This document shows positions 14,878 to 22,038 of a stretch of DNA of 22,821 nucleotides, in pieces (position 1 is the stretch's first letter; each line of letters begins with the position of its first letter). Both the position numbers and the translations under genes were made by a program. The notes beneath the pieces are model-generated. The model saw nothing but the letters and a program-made list of their open reading frames with translations. It had not been told where the DNA came from and searched no databases. Source of the DNA: Clostridiaceae bacterium (GTDB lineage Bacteria > Bacillota > Clostridia > Lachnospirales > Lachnospiraceae); the NCBI GenBank assembly GCA_018378255.1, contig JAGZXV010000076.1, positions 1 through 22,821 of the forward strand, read 5' to 3'.

Positions 14878-15984
14878 ATGATAAATGGATATCACAGAGA
14901 CAGAGGGATTTATGGAATAAGGAATAAACTGTTGATTCTGTATACGGTAAACTGCAGCGCATTCATTGCCCGGTCAATCAAAGAACGTCTGTGCATTGCC
15001 GGTCTTAACGTGGATGTGGCAGGAAATGAAAGCTGTTATGACAATCAGTCGATGGTGAACCAGCTTCTCCGCCTCTGCATTCATCCCAATGTGGGCGCAG
15101 TTTTGGTGGTGGGCCACGGCTGTGAGTTCATCCAGGCGGAAAAAATAGCCGGCTTCGCAATAAGCCGGGGACGGGCTGCAAAAACGGTTTTCGGCCAACA
15201 GCTGGGAACTCATGGGGCCATTGAAAAAGGCGTAGAAATGGGGCGTGATTTATACCGAAGGCTGAGCGAAATTCAGGCAGAGGAATGTGGATTGGCCGGT
15301 ATGGTGATCGGTCTGTCCGTCTCGGCCTGGGATGAAACCGTTTTGGACTGCCTGTGCTCCATGGAAGAGGTTCTCACACATCTGATGGACCGGGGAGCCG
15401 CAGTTTTACTGGCCGAGCACTATTTGCGCGGCCTGCGGCCGGACAGGATGAGGGAACGGGCTGTTATGCCACATCCCGAACTGCTGAGATTACAGAAAAA
15501 AGTGGAACACTGCTTTGGCCGGCAGCATAAACTCGAGGGATCGGAAGAAGAGAGAGCATCGTTAGAGGCATATATCCTGAATCACATTGCCGGTTGTGTG
15601 AAACTATCCCAGGTTCCAAAGGGCCCCGGCTTATGGTTTTCTGATTCTCTCCCGGATTACGGAACCATGAGAGGCCCATTAAATGGAGGAATCACAGGAG
15701 AGCTGATGCAGTATACAGGAAACGGCTCGGTTTTAAACCTGACGATCACCGGAAAAGGGACTGCCGTAGGCAGTGCGGCAGCGCCTGCGCTCATCATAAC
15801 GGGAAACAGGGATACTTGGGAGAAGATGCCAGGAGATTTGGATCTTTTGATCGATCCGAAACAGGATATGCAGGACCGGATTTTAGACGTAATCCGTCGG
15901 ACGATGAGCGGCTCGCTGACTGCATCGGAACGAAATGGACAGTGTGATGCATTGCTGTTTCAAAATGCGCAGGAGACAGGGTAA
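14878..15984 (+). CDS. Degenerate UxaA large-subunit paralogue, possible pseudoenzyme
   Basis: A 368-residue homologue of the preceding gene: both open with GIRNKLLILYTV / GIRNKVLILYTV, and both contain HPNVGAVLVV followed by GCE. After that the catalytic blocks are gone. ECGGSD has become SVSAWD (around V148), the ANP segment and the EEKS segment are missing, and DFNAG reads DLLID. The frame is nevertheless open from end to end with a good ribosome site (GGGAGAT), so it is maintained as a protein, not decaying. It is the last gene of the rightward operon; its TAA lies inside the terminal hairpin. The likely possibilities are a structural or regulatory partner of the active large subunit, or an enzyme with a rebuilt active site. 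No function can be assigned. Confidence 0.8.
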   Translation: MINGYHRDRGIYGIRNKLLILYTVNCSAFIARSIKERLCIAGLNVDVAGNESCYDNQSMVNQLLRLCIHPNVGAVLVVGHGCEFIQAEKIAGFAISRGRAAKTVFGQQLGTHGAIEKGVEMGRDLYRRLSEIQAEECGLAGMVIGLSVSAWDETVLDCLCSMEEVLTHLMDRGAAVLLAEHYLRGLRPDRMRERAVMPHPELLRLQKKVEHCFGRQHKLEGSEEERASLEAYILNHIAGCVKLSQVPKGPGLWFSDSLPDYGTMRGPLNGGITGELMQYTGNGSVLNLTITGKGTAVGSAAAPALIITGNRDTWEKMPGDLDLLIDPKQDMQDRILDVIRRTMSGSLTASERNGQCDALLFQNAQETG

Positions 15985-16044
15985 ACGCTCCAGGAACCGG
16001 GAACCGGAATTTTTTATGTCCGGTTCCCGGTTCCTGGAGCGTTT
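15983..16044. terminator. Perfect 26-bp inverted repeat between convergent genes
   Basis: Arms at 15983-16008 and 16019-16044 are exact inverted copies around the 10-nt loop ATTTTTTATG. Inside each arm GGAACC/GGGAACC repeats itself. It lies exactly between the end of the catabolic operon and the end of lepB, so it most likely terminates transcription from both sides. Neither side has a proper T-tract after the stem, however (GTTTGAACTG to the right), so termination by hairpin alone is not certain. Confidence 0.6.
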
Positions 16045-16062
16045 GAACTGACGTCCCCTATC

Positions 16063-16635
16063 CTATTCAATCTTACTAATCCGTGGAAAATACCGGAACA
16101 ATACCTTTGCTATAATCTTATCCTCGTGTACATACGTATTTTCCCAGCTCCTCGCATCTAAAGATTCATTCCGGTTATCTCCCATCATAAAATAGCAGTC
16201 TTCCGGCACCTCATAATGCAGAGGCGGCTCTAAGTCCATCTCCTCACGGATGTAAGGCTCATCCAGAGGCGTCTCAGAGTTGTTGATATAAACTTTCCCG
16301 TTTTTGATATCCACTGTATCGCCGGGAAGGCCGATAATTCGCTTTACAAAATAAATGGATTCATCATCCGGCCAATGGAAGATCACGATGTCGCCCCGTT
16401 CAGGCTCCTGGAATTTATAGGAGAGACGGGAGCCGATCACCCTGTCGCCGGTCATGATGGTATTTTCCATGGAACCGCTGGGAACACGGCTGTTCGCGAT
16501 AATAAATTTATTGAGCACAAATGCGATAATTGCTGCGGTAACGATGATTTTAACCCAGTCCCAGACCTCTTGTTTCCAGTCAAACGGCTGTTTTTCTTCT
16601 GTATGAAGTTCTGTATTTTTATCTTCTTGATTCAT
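16063..16635 (-). CDS. lepB: Signal peptidase I
   Basis: Membrane-bound serine protease that removes signal peptides from exported proteins. After a polar N-terminus of about 25 residues comes a single membrane helix (VKIIVTAAIIAFVLNKFII), then the catalytic serine in PSGSM and the catalytic lysine in FVKRIIGLPGD (S58 and K101 counted from the upstream ATG at 16644). The C-terminal boxes GDNR and SLDARSWE are intact. A single helix and about 190 residues are typical of the Gram-positive type. I prefer the ATG at 16635: AAGAAGG sits directly against the ATG at 16644, too close to serve it, but about 10 nt from this one. It is transcribed alone, convergent with the catabolic operon and divergent from the DUF3810 gene. 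Confidence 0.95.
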   Translation of the reverse strand: MNQEDKNTELHTEEKQPFDWKQEVWDWVKIIVTAAIIAFVLNKFIIANSRVPSGSMENTIMTGDRVIGSRLSYKFQEPERGDIVIFHWPDDESIYFVKRIIGLPGDTVDIKNGKVYINNSETPLDEPYIREEMDLEPPLHYEVPEDCYFMMGDNRNESLDARSWENTYVHEDKIIAKVLFRYFPRISKIE

Positions 16636-16716
16636 ATCTGACATACCTTCTTAAATTTTCATAAATTTTCAATCGTTTTTTCACTTATATGATTGCTATA
16701 AAGAGTTTATATGAGA

Positions 16717-16744
16717 ATTTTACTTTCCGCAAGGGTTTTCACAA
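16717..16744 (-). promoter_or_regulatory. Possible lepB promoter
   Basis: On the minus strand TTGTGA (16744-16739) and TAAAAT (16722-16717) are 16 bp apart, about 80 nt upstream of the lepB start. This is a reasonable but unverified sigma-A match. Confidence 0.35.
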
Positions 16745-16759
16745 AATGGTAATAAAAAC

Positions 16760-16788
16760 TTCACATTAGTCATTTACAATAATACTAT
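16760..16788 (+). promoter_or_regulatory. Probable promoter of the DUF3810 gene
   Basis: TTCACA (16760-16765) and TACTAT (16783-16788) are separated by the optimal 17 bp, ending 27 nt before the ATG at 16816. The ribosome site GAGAGG follows directly, so the leader is short. Confidence 0.5.
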
Positions 16789-16815
16789 ATCATTTTAATG
16801 GGGTGAGAGGATCAT

Positions 16816-17892
16816 ATGACGAGAGAGAAGAAGGTATTGGTAACTGGGGGAATCCTCTTTGGATCCGCTTTTATGCTGCAGATACTGGCCCGCAGAATCG
16901 GGGGATTCGGGCAGTGGTATGCGGTGACGGTTTATCCGCTGCTGACCGGAAGTCTGGGGAGGCTGACCGGGTTGGTTCCATTTTCTGTGGTGGAGCTGGG
17001 GCTTTATGCGCTGGTTCTTTTCTGTGTGGTTTATGGGGTGCGCAATATACGAAAGCCGAAGAGACTGCTTGGCGGGACATTTTTACTGACAGGGGCTCTG
17101 TTTTTTTCGTATACAATTAATTGTGGTATTAATTATTACCGCCAGCCTTTTTCCGCGTCCCTGGATTTTAAAATACAGCCTTCCACAAAGGAAGAATTGA
17201 TCGGATTGTGCCGGTATCTGACGGAACGTGTCAATGAAAATATCCCGGATGCAGTTTTGGAAGGGGAAGCAAATGCGGGGCAGAGCAGTTTTCCCCCGGT
17301 GTCTGTTCTTAATAAGGAAGGCGTCAGATCCATGAAGGCTCTGGGGGATACTTATTCCGGACTGGCTGGATTTTATCCTCAGCCTAAGGGGCTGTTATTT
17401 TCGCAGATTTTATCTTACCAGCAGTTGAGCGGCATTTATGCCCCGTTTACCATTGAAGCAAATTATAATAAAGATATGACGGCCTACAATATTCCGCATA
17501 CGATCTGTCATGAACTGTCCCATTTACGGGGATATATGAGGGAAGACGAGGCGAATTTCATCGGATATCTGGCCTGCATTAACTCGGAAATGAAGGAATT
17601 CCGATACAGCGGGTATCTGGCCGGGTGGATTTATGCGGGAAATGCGCTGGCCCGGACAGATATGGGAACCTACCGGGAACTGGTCGAAAGCCTGGATCCC
17701 CAGGTGCTTAAAGACCTAAACGCAAATAATCTGTTTTGGGACCGGTATGAGGGAAAAGTGGCGGAAACAGCTAATAAAGTGAATGATACCTACTTAAAAG
17801 CAAACAGCCAGGCGGACGGCGTTCAGAGCTATGGCCGGGTGGTGGATTTGATGCTGGCATATTACCGGGAAGAGAAAATGGAAGAAAAATGA
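16816..17892 (+). CDS. DUF3810 membrane protein with HExxH metalloprotease-like motif
   Basis: Uncharacterised membrane protein of 358 residues. There are about three hydrophobic helices in the first 105 residues (around 9-25, 55-75 and 85-103), then a large soluble domain. That domain contains HELSH (H232-H236) followed by MREDEANFIGYLA with E245, the arrangement of a gluzincin-type zinc site. The alternation YNIPHTICHELSHLRGY is characteristic of DUF3810. The gene has its own promoter and a GAGAGG ribosome site 5 nt before the start; it appears to be monocistronic because glgB has a separate promoter. A membrane-anchored peptidase acting at the outer face or periplasm-like space is an inference from the motif; no substrate is known. 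It lies divergent to lepB, which may be coincidence or may reflect shared secretion-related control. Confidence 0.85.
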   Translation: MTREKKVLVTGGILFGSAFMLQILARRIGGFGQWYAVTVYPLLTGSLGRLTGLVPFSVVELGLYALVLFCVVYGVRNIRKPKRLLGGTFLLTGALFFSYTINCGINYYRQPFSASLDFKIQPSTKEELIGLCRYLTERVNENIPDAVLEGEANAGQSSFPPVSVLNKEGVRSMKALGDTYSGLAGFYPQPKGLLFSQILSYQQLSGIYAPFTIEANYNKDMTAYNIPHTICHELSHLRGYMREDEANFIGYLACINSEMKEFRYSGYLAGWIYAGNALARTDMGTYRELVESLDPQVLKDLNANNLFWDRYEGKVAETANKVNDTYLKANSQADGVQSYGRVVDLMLAYYREEKMEEK

Positions 17893-17915
17893 AGATAAGT
17901 TGTGTAACAATTCCG

Positions 17916-17944
17916 TTGTAAAAACAAATATAGAATGCTAAAAT
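17916..17944 (+). promoter_or_regulatory. Probable promoter of glgB-mscS
   Basis: TTGTAA (17916-17921) and TAAAAT (17939-17944) are 17 bp apart, with a TG one base before the -10 box (extended -10). The glgB ribosome site GGAGGAGG follows at about 17966-17973. The -35 lies in a pair of TTGT-N-ACAA mini-palindromes (17900-17910 and 17916-17927). Confidence 0.55.
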
Positions 17945-17978
17945 AGAAATATTAAAACATGCGGATGGAGGAGGAATT

Positions 17979-20279
17979 ATGGACAAAATTTTATACGATT
18001 TGATGGACTGGGCTGGTATTGAAGAATTGGTATATTCGGAAGCCAGCAATCCTTGCAGGCTGCTCGGACCACATGTTACGAAAGATGGCTTGTTGATTCA
18101 GGCATTTATTCCAACTGCAGTTGATATTTCAGTAAAGCTGAAAACTACAGGTAAAAAATATGCGATGGAACTGGCGGATGAAGCCGGATTTTTTGCAGTG
18201 CTGATACCCAGAAAGAGTGTGGCTGAATACACCCTTGTGGTGACTTATGATAATGGGATACAGGAAGAAATCTGCGATCCGTATGCATATGGGCCGGTGA
18301 TCACTGAAAAGGAACAGAAACAGTTTGAAGCCGGAGTTTATTATAAGGTCTATGAAAAGATGGGTGCTCATCCGTGGAAAATCGGTGAGGTGACAGGCGT
18401 TTTATTCGCTGTATGGGCTCCATGTGCTATGAGAGTCAGCGTTGTAGGCGATTTTAACCTTTGGGACGGCCGGCGTCATCAGATGGAAAAGCTGGGCGAT
18501 TCGGGCATCTTTGAATTATTTATTCCCGGCATGGAAACGGGAGCCATTTATAAATACGAAGTGAAGTGCCTTAACGGGGACCCTGTTTTAAAGGCAGATC
18601 CTTACGGAAACTACTGTGAACTGCGTCCCAACACCGCATCCGTGGTGTGGGACATCGGCAGATACCAGTGGAACGATGAGGAATGGATGGAGCAGAGGGC
18701 GAAAAATGATACGAAAGATAAGCCAATGTCCATCTATGAAGTGCATCTCGGTTCCTGGATGAGAAAAGAAGTGGATACGGATGAAGAGGGCAATGAGATC
18801 ATCGGCTCTGAATTCTATAATTACCGGGAGATAGCGGAAAAACTGGCTGCATATGTAAATGAGATGGGATATACCCATGTGGAGATCATGCCGGTTATGG
18901 AACATCCTCTGGATGCGTCCTGGGGCTATCAGGTAACGGGATATTATGCGCCTACCAGCCGTTATGGTACGCCGGATGATTTCATGTATTTCATGGATTA
19001 TATGCATGGACATGGGATCGGAGTTCTGCTAGACTGGGTTCCGGCTCATTTTCCAAGGGATCTGCATGGACTGGCCTGTTTTGACGGCACCTGCGTCTAT
19101 GAGCACAAAGATCCGAGGCAGGGAAGCCATCCTCACTGGGGAACCCTGATCTATAATTACGGACGGCCTCAGGTCAGCAATTTCCTGATCGCCAATGCCT
19201 TATTCTGGGCGGACAAGTACCATGCGGACGGTATCCGTATGGACGCAGTGGCTTCTATGCTGTATCTGGATTATGGCAAGAATCCTGGTGAATGGGTACC
19301 GAATATCTATGGCGGACATGAGAATCTGGAAGCCGTTGAATTTTTAAAACATTTAAATACTGCTTTCAAAAAGAGAAAAGACGGCGCGGTCCTGATCGCG
19401 GAGGAATCCACTGCGTGGCCTCAGATTACGGGCAATGTGAAGGACGGTGCATTGGGATTTGATTATAAATGGAATATGGGCTGGATGAATGATTTTACCG
19501 GATATATGCACTATGATCCATTTTTCCGCTGCCATCATTATGGAGAATTGACTTTCAGCCTTTTGTATGCCTACAGCGAGGACTTTATACTGGTATTTTC
19601 CCATGATGAAGTTGTGCATGGAAAGGGCTCCATGGCCGGCAAGATGCCGGGAAATACCATGGAAGATAAGTTCGCCAATCTCCGGGCCGCATATGGCTTT
19701 ATGATGGGGCATCCGGGAAAGAAACTTTTATTCATGGGACAGGACTTCGGACAGATTGCCGAGTGGAATGAGAATGAAAGCCTGGAATGGAATCTGCTGG
19801 AATATCCAATCCACCGGCAGATGAAGGAATATGTAAAGAGTTTGAACCAATTATATGCCGCATATCCTGCATTATCGGAGATGGACTATCATCCGGAGGG
19901 ATTTGAATGGATCAACAGCACGGCAGCAGAGGATAACATCGTTGTATTTTTAAGGAAAACCAGGAAAAAAGAGGAAACACTGCTCTTTGTCTGCAACTTT
20001 GCCCCGGTCGTTCACAAGAAATTTAAGGTGGGAGTGCCGTTTGCAGGGAAATATAAAGAGATCTTCTGCAGCGATTCGGCAGAATTTGGCGGAAGCGGCC
20101 TGACTAACGGACGTGCTAAGAGCTCCAAAAAGGATGAATGCGATGCCAGGGAAGATTCCATCACCATTCAGTTAGCGCCTTTGGGCATCCATGTATTCAG
20201 TTGTACGCCGGTACAGGAAAAGGCAGCTTTGGAAGCGGCTCCCAAGAAAAAAACAACATCCAGGAGACGTAAATCATGA
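17979..20279 (+). CDS. glgB: 1,4-alpha-glucan branching enzyme
   Basis: Transfers alpha-1,4 glucan segments to make alpha-1,6 branches in glycogen. In order there is an N-terminal beta-rich module (about 25-115), a CBM48 carbohydrate-binding domain (about 120-225, AVWAPCAMRVSVVGDFNLWDG... region), the GH13 barrel (about 250-600) and a C-terminal beta domain. The catalytic triad is visible: nucleophile D422 in DGIRMDAVASM, acid/base E475 in LIAEES, and D543 in FSHDEVVHGKGS. Its 766 residues match the long, two-module branching enzymes. The C-terminus carries a basic Lys/Arg-rich tail (KKKTTSRRRKS) and a charged insertion around residues 705-730, both unusual for the family. It has its own extended -10 promoter and a strong GGAGGAGG site. 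It is not beside other glycogen genes; instead its stop overlaps a mechanosensitive channel gene. Confidence 0.96.
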   Translation: MDKILYDLMDWAGIEELVYSEASNPCRLLGPHVTKDGLLIQAFIPTAVDISVKLKTTGKKYAMELADEAGFFAVLIPRKSVAEYTLVVTYDNGIQEEICDPYAYGPVITEKEQKQFEAGVYYKVYEKMGAHPWKIGEVTGVLFAVWAPCAMRVSVVGDFNLWDGRRHQMEKLGDSGIFELFIPGMETGAIYKYEVKCLNGDPVLKADPYGNYCELRPNTASVVWDIGRYQWNDEEWMEQRAKNDTKDKPMSIYEVHLGSWMRKEVDTDEEGNEIIGSEFYNYREIAEKLAAYVNEMGYTHVEIMPVMEHPLDASWGYQVTGYYAPTSRYGTPDDFMYFMDYMHGHGIGVLLDWVPAHFPRDLHGLACFDGTCVYEHKDPRQGSHPHWGTLIYNYGRPQVSNFLIANALFWADKYHADGIRMDAVASMLYLDYGKNPGEWVPNIYGGHENLEAVEFLKHLNTAFKKRKDGAVLIAEESTAWPQITGNVKDGALGFDYKWNMGWMNDFTGYMHYDPFFRCHHYGELTFSLLYAYSEDFILVFSHDEVVHGKGSMAGKMPGNTMEDKFANLRAAYGFMMGHPGKKLLFMGQDFGQIAEWNENESLEWNLLEYPIHRQMKEYVKSLNQLYAAYPALSEMDYHPEGFEWINSTAAEDNIVVFLRKTRKKEETLLFVCNFAPVVHKKFKVGVPFAGKYKEIFCSDSAEFGGSGLTNGRAKSSKKDECDAREDSITIQLAPLGIHVFSCTPVQEKAALEAAPKKKTTSRRRKS

Positions 20280-21202
20280 TTTGGAATACGATAGAAACCC
20301 TGGCGGAAACAGCGGCAGAAACTGTTGCGGAAACAGTGGCGGAGACGCTTCCAATTGCGGAAGAAGTGCAGTCCGACCTGGCTCAGTTAAAGCCTAATGT
20401 GATGCTGGAGACTATAAAGGGGTGGCTTCCCGGTTTGCTGGCCTTTGGATATAAGCTGTTGATCGCAGTGCTTATTTTTGCTGTTGGAAGCAGAATTATC
20501 AAGTTGATCCGCAGAATTATGGACCGGTCATTTCAGAGAATGGAGATGGAGATCAGTCTGAGGAAATTCCTGCTTTCTCTGATCAATGCCAGTTTATACG
20601 CCATTCTGGTGTTTATGGCCATCGAAAAAATCGGCTTTAATTCCGCGTCCATCGTAGCCATCTTAGGTTCCGCCGGTATCGCTCTCGGCCTTGCCCTTCA
20701 GGGAAGTTTAGCCAATTTTGCCGGCGGGGTTCTGATTCTGCTCATGAGGCCGTTTAAGGTTGGTGATTATATCATCAGCAAAGAAGGGGAAGGCACGGTT
20801 TCCGTGATCGGGCTCGTATATACCACATTAAAGACCGTGGATAATAAGCTGATTGTGATTCCAAACGGCACGCTGTCCGATGATTCTTTAACTAATGTGA
20901 CGGCCCAGGAAAAACGCCGGGTGGATATCCGGGTTGGAATCGGATATTCATCGGATCTTAAAAAGGCTAAGAAGATTATAGAGAGTATTTATGTAAACCA
21001 TCCATTGGTTTTAAAAGACGAGGATGTGGTCGTATTTGTGGACGAGCTGGCGGAAAGTTCCGTTGTAATAGGCGCAAGGGGCTGGGCGGCTACAGAAGAT
21101 TATTGGACTGTCAAATGGGATATTCTGGAGCGGGTGAAGCTGACTTTTGATGAGGAAGGGATTGAGATTCCGTTTAACCAGCTGGATGTTCATATGAGGT
21201 AA
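20276..21202 (+). CDS. MscS-family small-conductance mechanosensitive channel
   Basis: Membrane channel that opens under tension to release solutes on osmotic downshock. An N-terminal stretch of AET repeats (residues 9-24) precedes transmembrane helices at about 48-75 and 97-118. The pore helix follows, with the family pattern GSAGIALGLALQGSLANFAGG (131-151), then MRPFKVGDYI, and the beta and C-terminal domains with IPNGTLSDDSLTN. The length of 308 residues is normal for MscS with an added N-terminal tail. Its ATG overlaps the glgB stop (ATGA), so it is translationally coupled to the branching enzyme. It is followed by a terminator-like hairpin, closing a two-gene unit. Confidence 0.94.
   Translation: MIWNTIETLAETAAETVAETVAETLPIAEEVQSDLAQLKPNVMLETIKGWLPGLLAFGYKLLIAVLIFAVGSRIIKLIRRIMDRSFQRMEMEISLRKFLLSLINASLYAILVFMAIEKIGFNSASIVAILGSAGIALGLALQGSLANFAGGVLILLMRPFKVGDYIISKEGEGTVSVIGLVYTTLKTVDNKLIVIPNGTLSDDSLTNVTAQEKRRVDIRVGIGYSSDLKKAKKIIESIYVNHPLVLKDEDVVVFVDELAESSVVIGARGWAATEDYWTVKWDILERVKLTFDEEGIEIPFNQLDVHMR
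20303..20350 (+). repeat. Four 12-bp tandem units in the start of the MscS-type gene
   Basis: Units of the form GCG GAA ACA GYG, slightly diverged, encode AETA-AETV-AETV-AETL. Because the unit is 12 bp, copy-number change would lengthen or shorten the N-terminal tail without a frameshift. Confidence 0.7.
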
Positions 21203-21224
21203 GAATATACGAAACTGCAGGGCA

Positions 21225-21260
21225 AAGGCGTAATATCTTGTGATATTGCGCCTTGATTTT
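21225..21260 (+). terminator. Terminator of the glgB-mscS unit
   Basis: A 13-bp stem (21225-21237 with 21242-21254, one G-T wobble) closes a TTGT loop and is followed by GATTTT. The T-run is short, but position and stem length fit an intrinsic terminator before pxpB. Confidence 0.6.
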
Positions 21261-21282
21261 AAGAAAAGTGAGGTGATCTGGT

Positions 21283-22038
21283 ATGGGCTATCCCCGAATT
21301 GTATTGAATGGAGATTCGGCAGTGTGTGTGGAGTTTGGCAATGAAATCAGTATTGAGGTGAATAACAAAGTAAGCAGTTTTCAGAAGCTAATCGAGGAGG
21401 AGATGAGTGCCGGACACCTGAAAGGCGTTGTAGAGACAATTCCTGCATTTTGTTCCATTATGATCTGTTATGATCCGGAAGTGATCTGGTACGAAGACCT
21501 GGAAGCCAGCCTTCGCGGACTTTTGGACCGGGAACTGCCGGCCGCCGCCGGGGGAAGCCGGAGGCTGGTTGAGATACCTGTATGCTATGGCGGAGAGTTG
21601 GGACCGGATTTAAAGGATGTGGCGGAACATGCTGGAATTACGGAGGAAGAGGTGATAAAGCTTCATTCAGGCCGGAATTATCTGATCTATATGATGGGGT
21701 TTTTACCTGGTTTCGCTTATTTAGGCGGTCTGGATTCCAGGCTGGAGATTCCAAGACTTCCGTCACCCAGAGGGAGGATCCCATCGGGCAGCGTGGGAAT
21801 CGGCGGGAAACAGACGGGAATCTATCCTATCGATTCGCCGGGAGGATGGAGGATCATCGGAAAGACCCCGGTCCGTCCCTTCCGGCTCAGAAGAAAAAAT
21901 CCCCTTCTTTACCAAACCGGCGATTATATCCGTTTTGTTCCGGTCAGCAGGGGAGAATATGAGCAGATTAAGAGGGATTTGTCCATCGGACTGTATAAAT
22001 GCAGAGTATCGGAAGTGGAGGTGCAGGGATGGGAATAA
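21283..22038 (+). CDS. pxpB: 5-oxoprolinase subunit PxpB (KipI family)
   Basis: Subunit of the ATP-dependent 5-oxoprolinase PxpABC, which opens the ring of 5-oxoproline (pyroglutamate) to glutamate, a damage product of glutamine metabolism. The 251-residue protein carries the KipI-family block: HSGRNYLIYMMGFLPGFAYLG, then PRLPSPRGRIPSGSVGIGG, then QTGIYPIDSPGGWRIIG. The ribosome site GAGGTG is 7 nt before the ATG. It overlaps the next gene, PxpC, by 10 nt, the usual operon layout. In Bacillus the homologue KipI also inhibits the sporulation kinase KinA, but the metabolic role is now considered primary. The PxpA subunit is not in the window and may follow pxpC. Confidence 0.94.
   Translation: MGYPRIVLNGDSAVCVEFGNEISIEVNNKVSSFQKLIEEEMSAGHLKGVVETIPAFCSIMICYDPEVIWYEDLEASLRGLLDRELPAAAGGSRRLVEIPVCYGGELGPDLKDVAEHAGITEEEVIKLHSGRNYLIYMMGFLPGFAYLGGLDSRLEIPRLPSPRGRIPSGSVGIGGKQTGIYPIDSPGGWRIIGKTPVRPFRLRRKNPLLYQTGDYIRFVPVSRGEYEQIKRDLSIGLYKCRVSEVEVQGWE

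Noticed and set aside
17900..17927. Two TTGT-N(3-4)-ACAA mini-palindromes 16 bp apart upstream of glgB
   Set aside because: Four-base arms are too short to call an operator, and one overlaps the -35 box, which already explains part of it.
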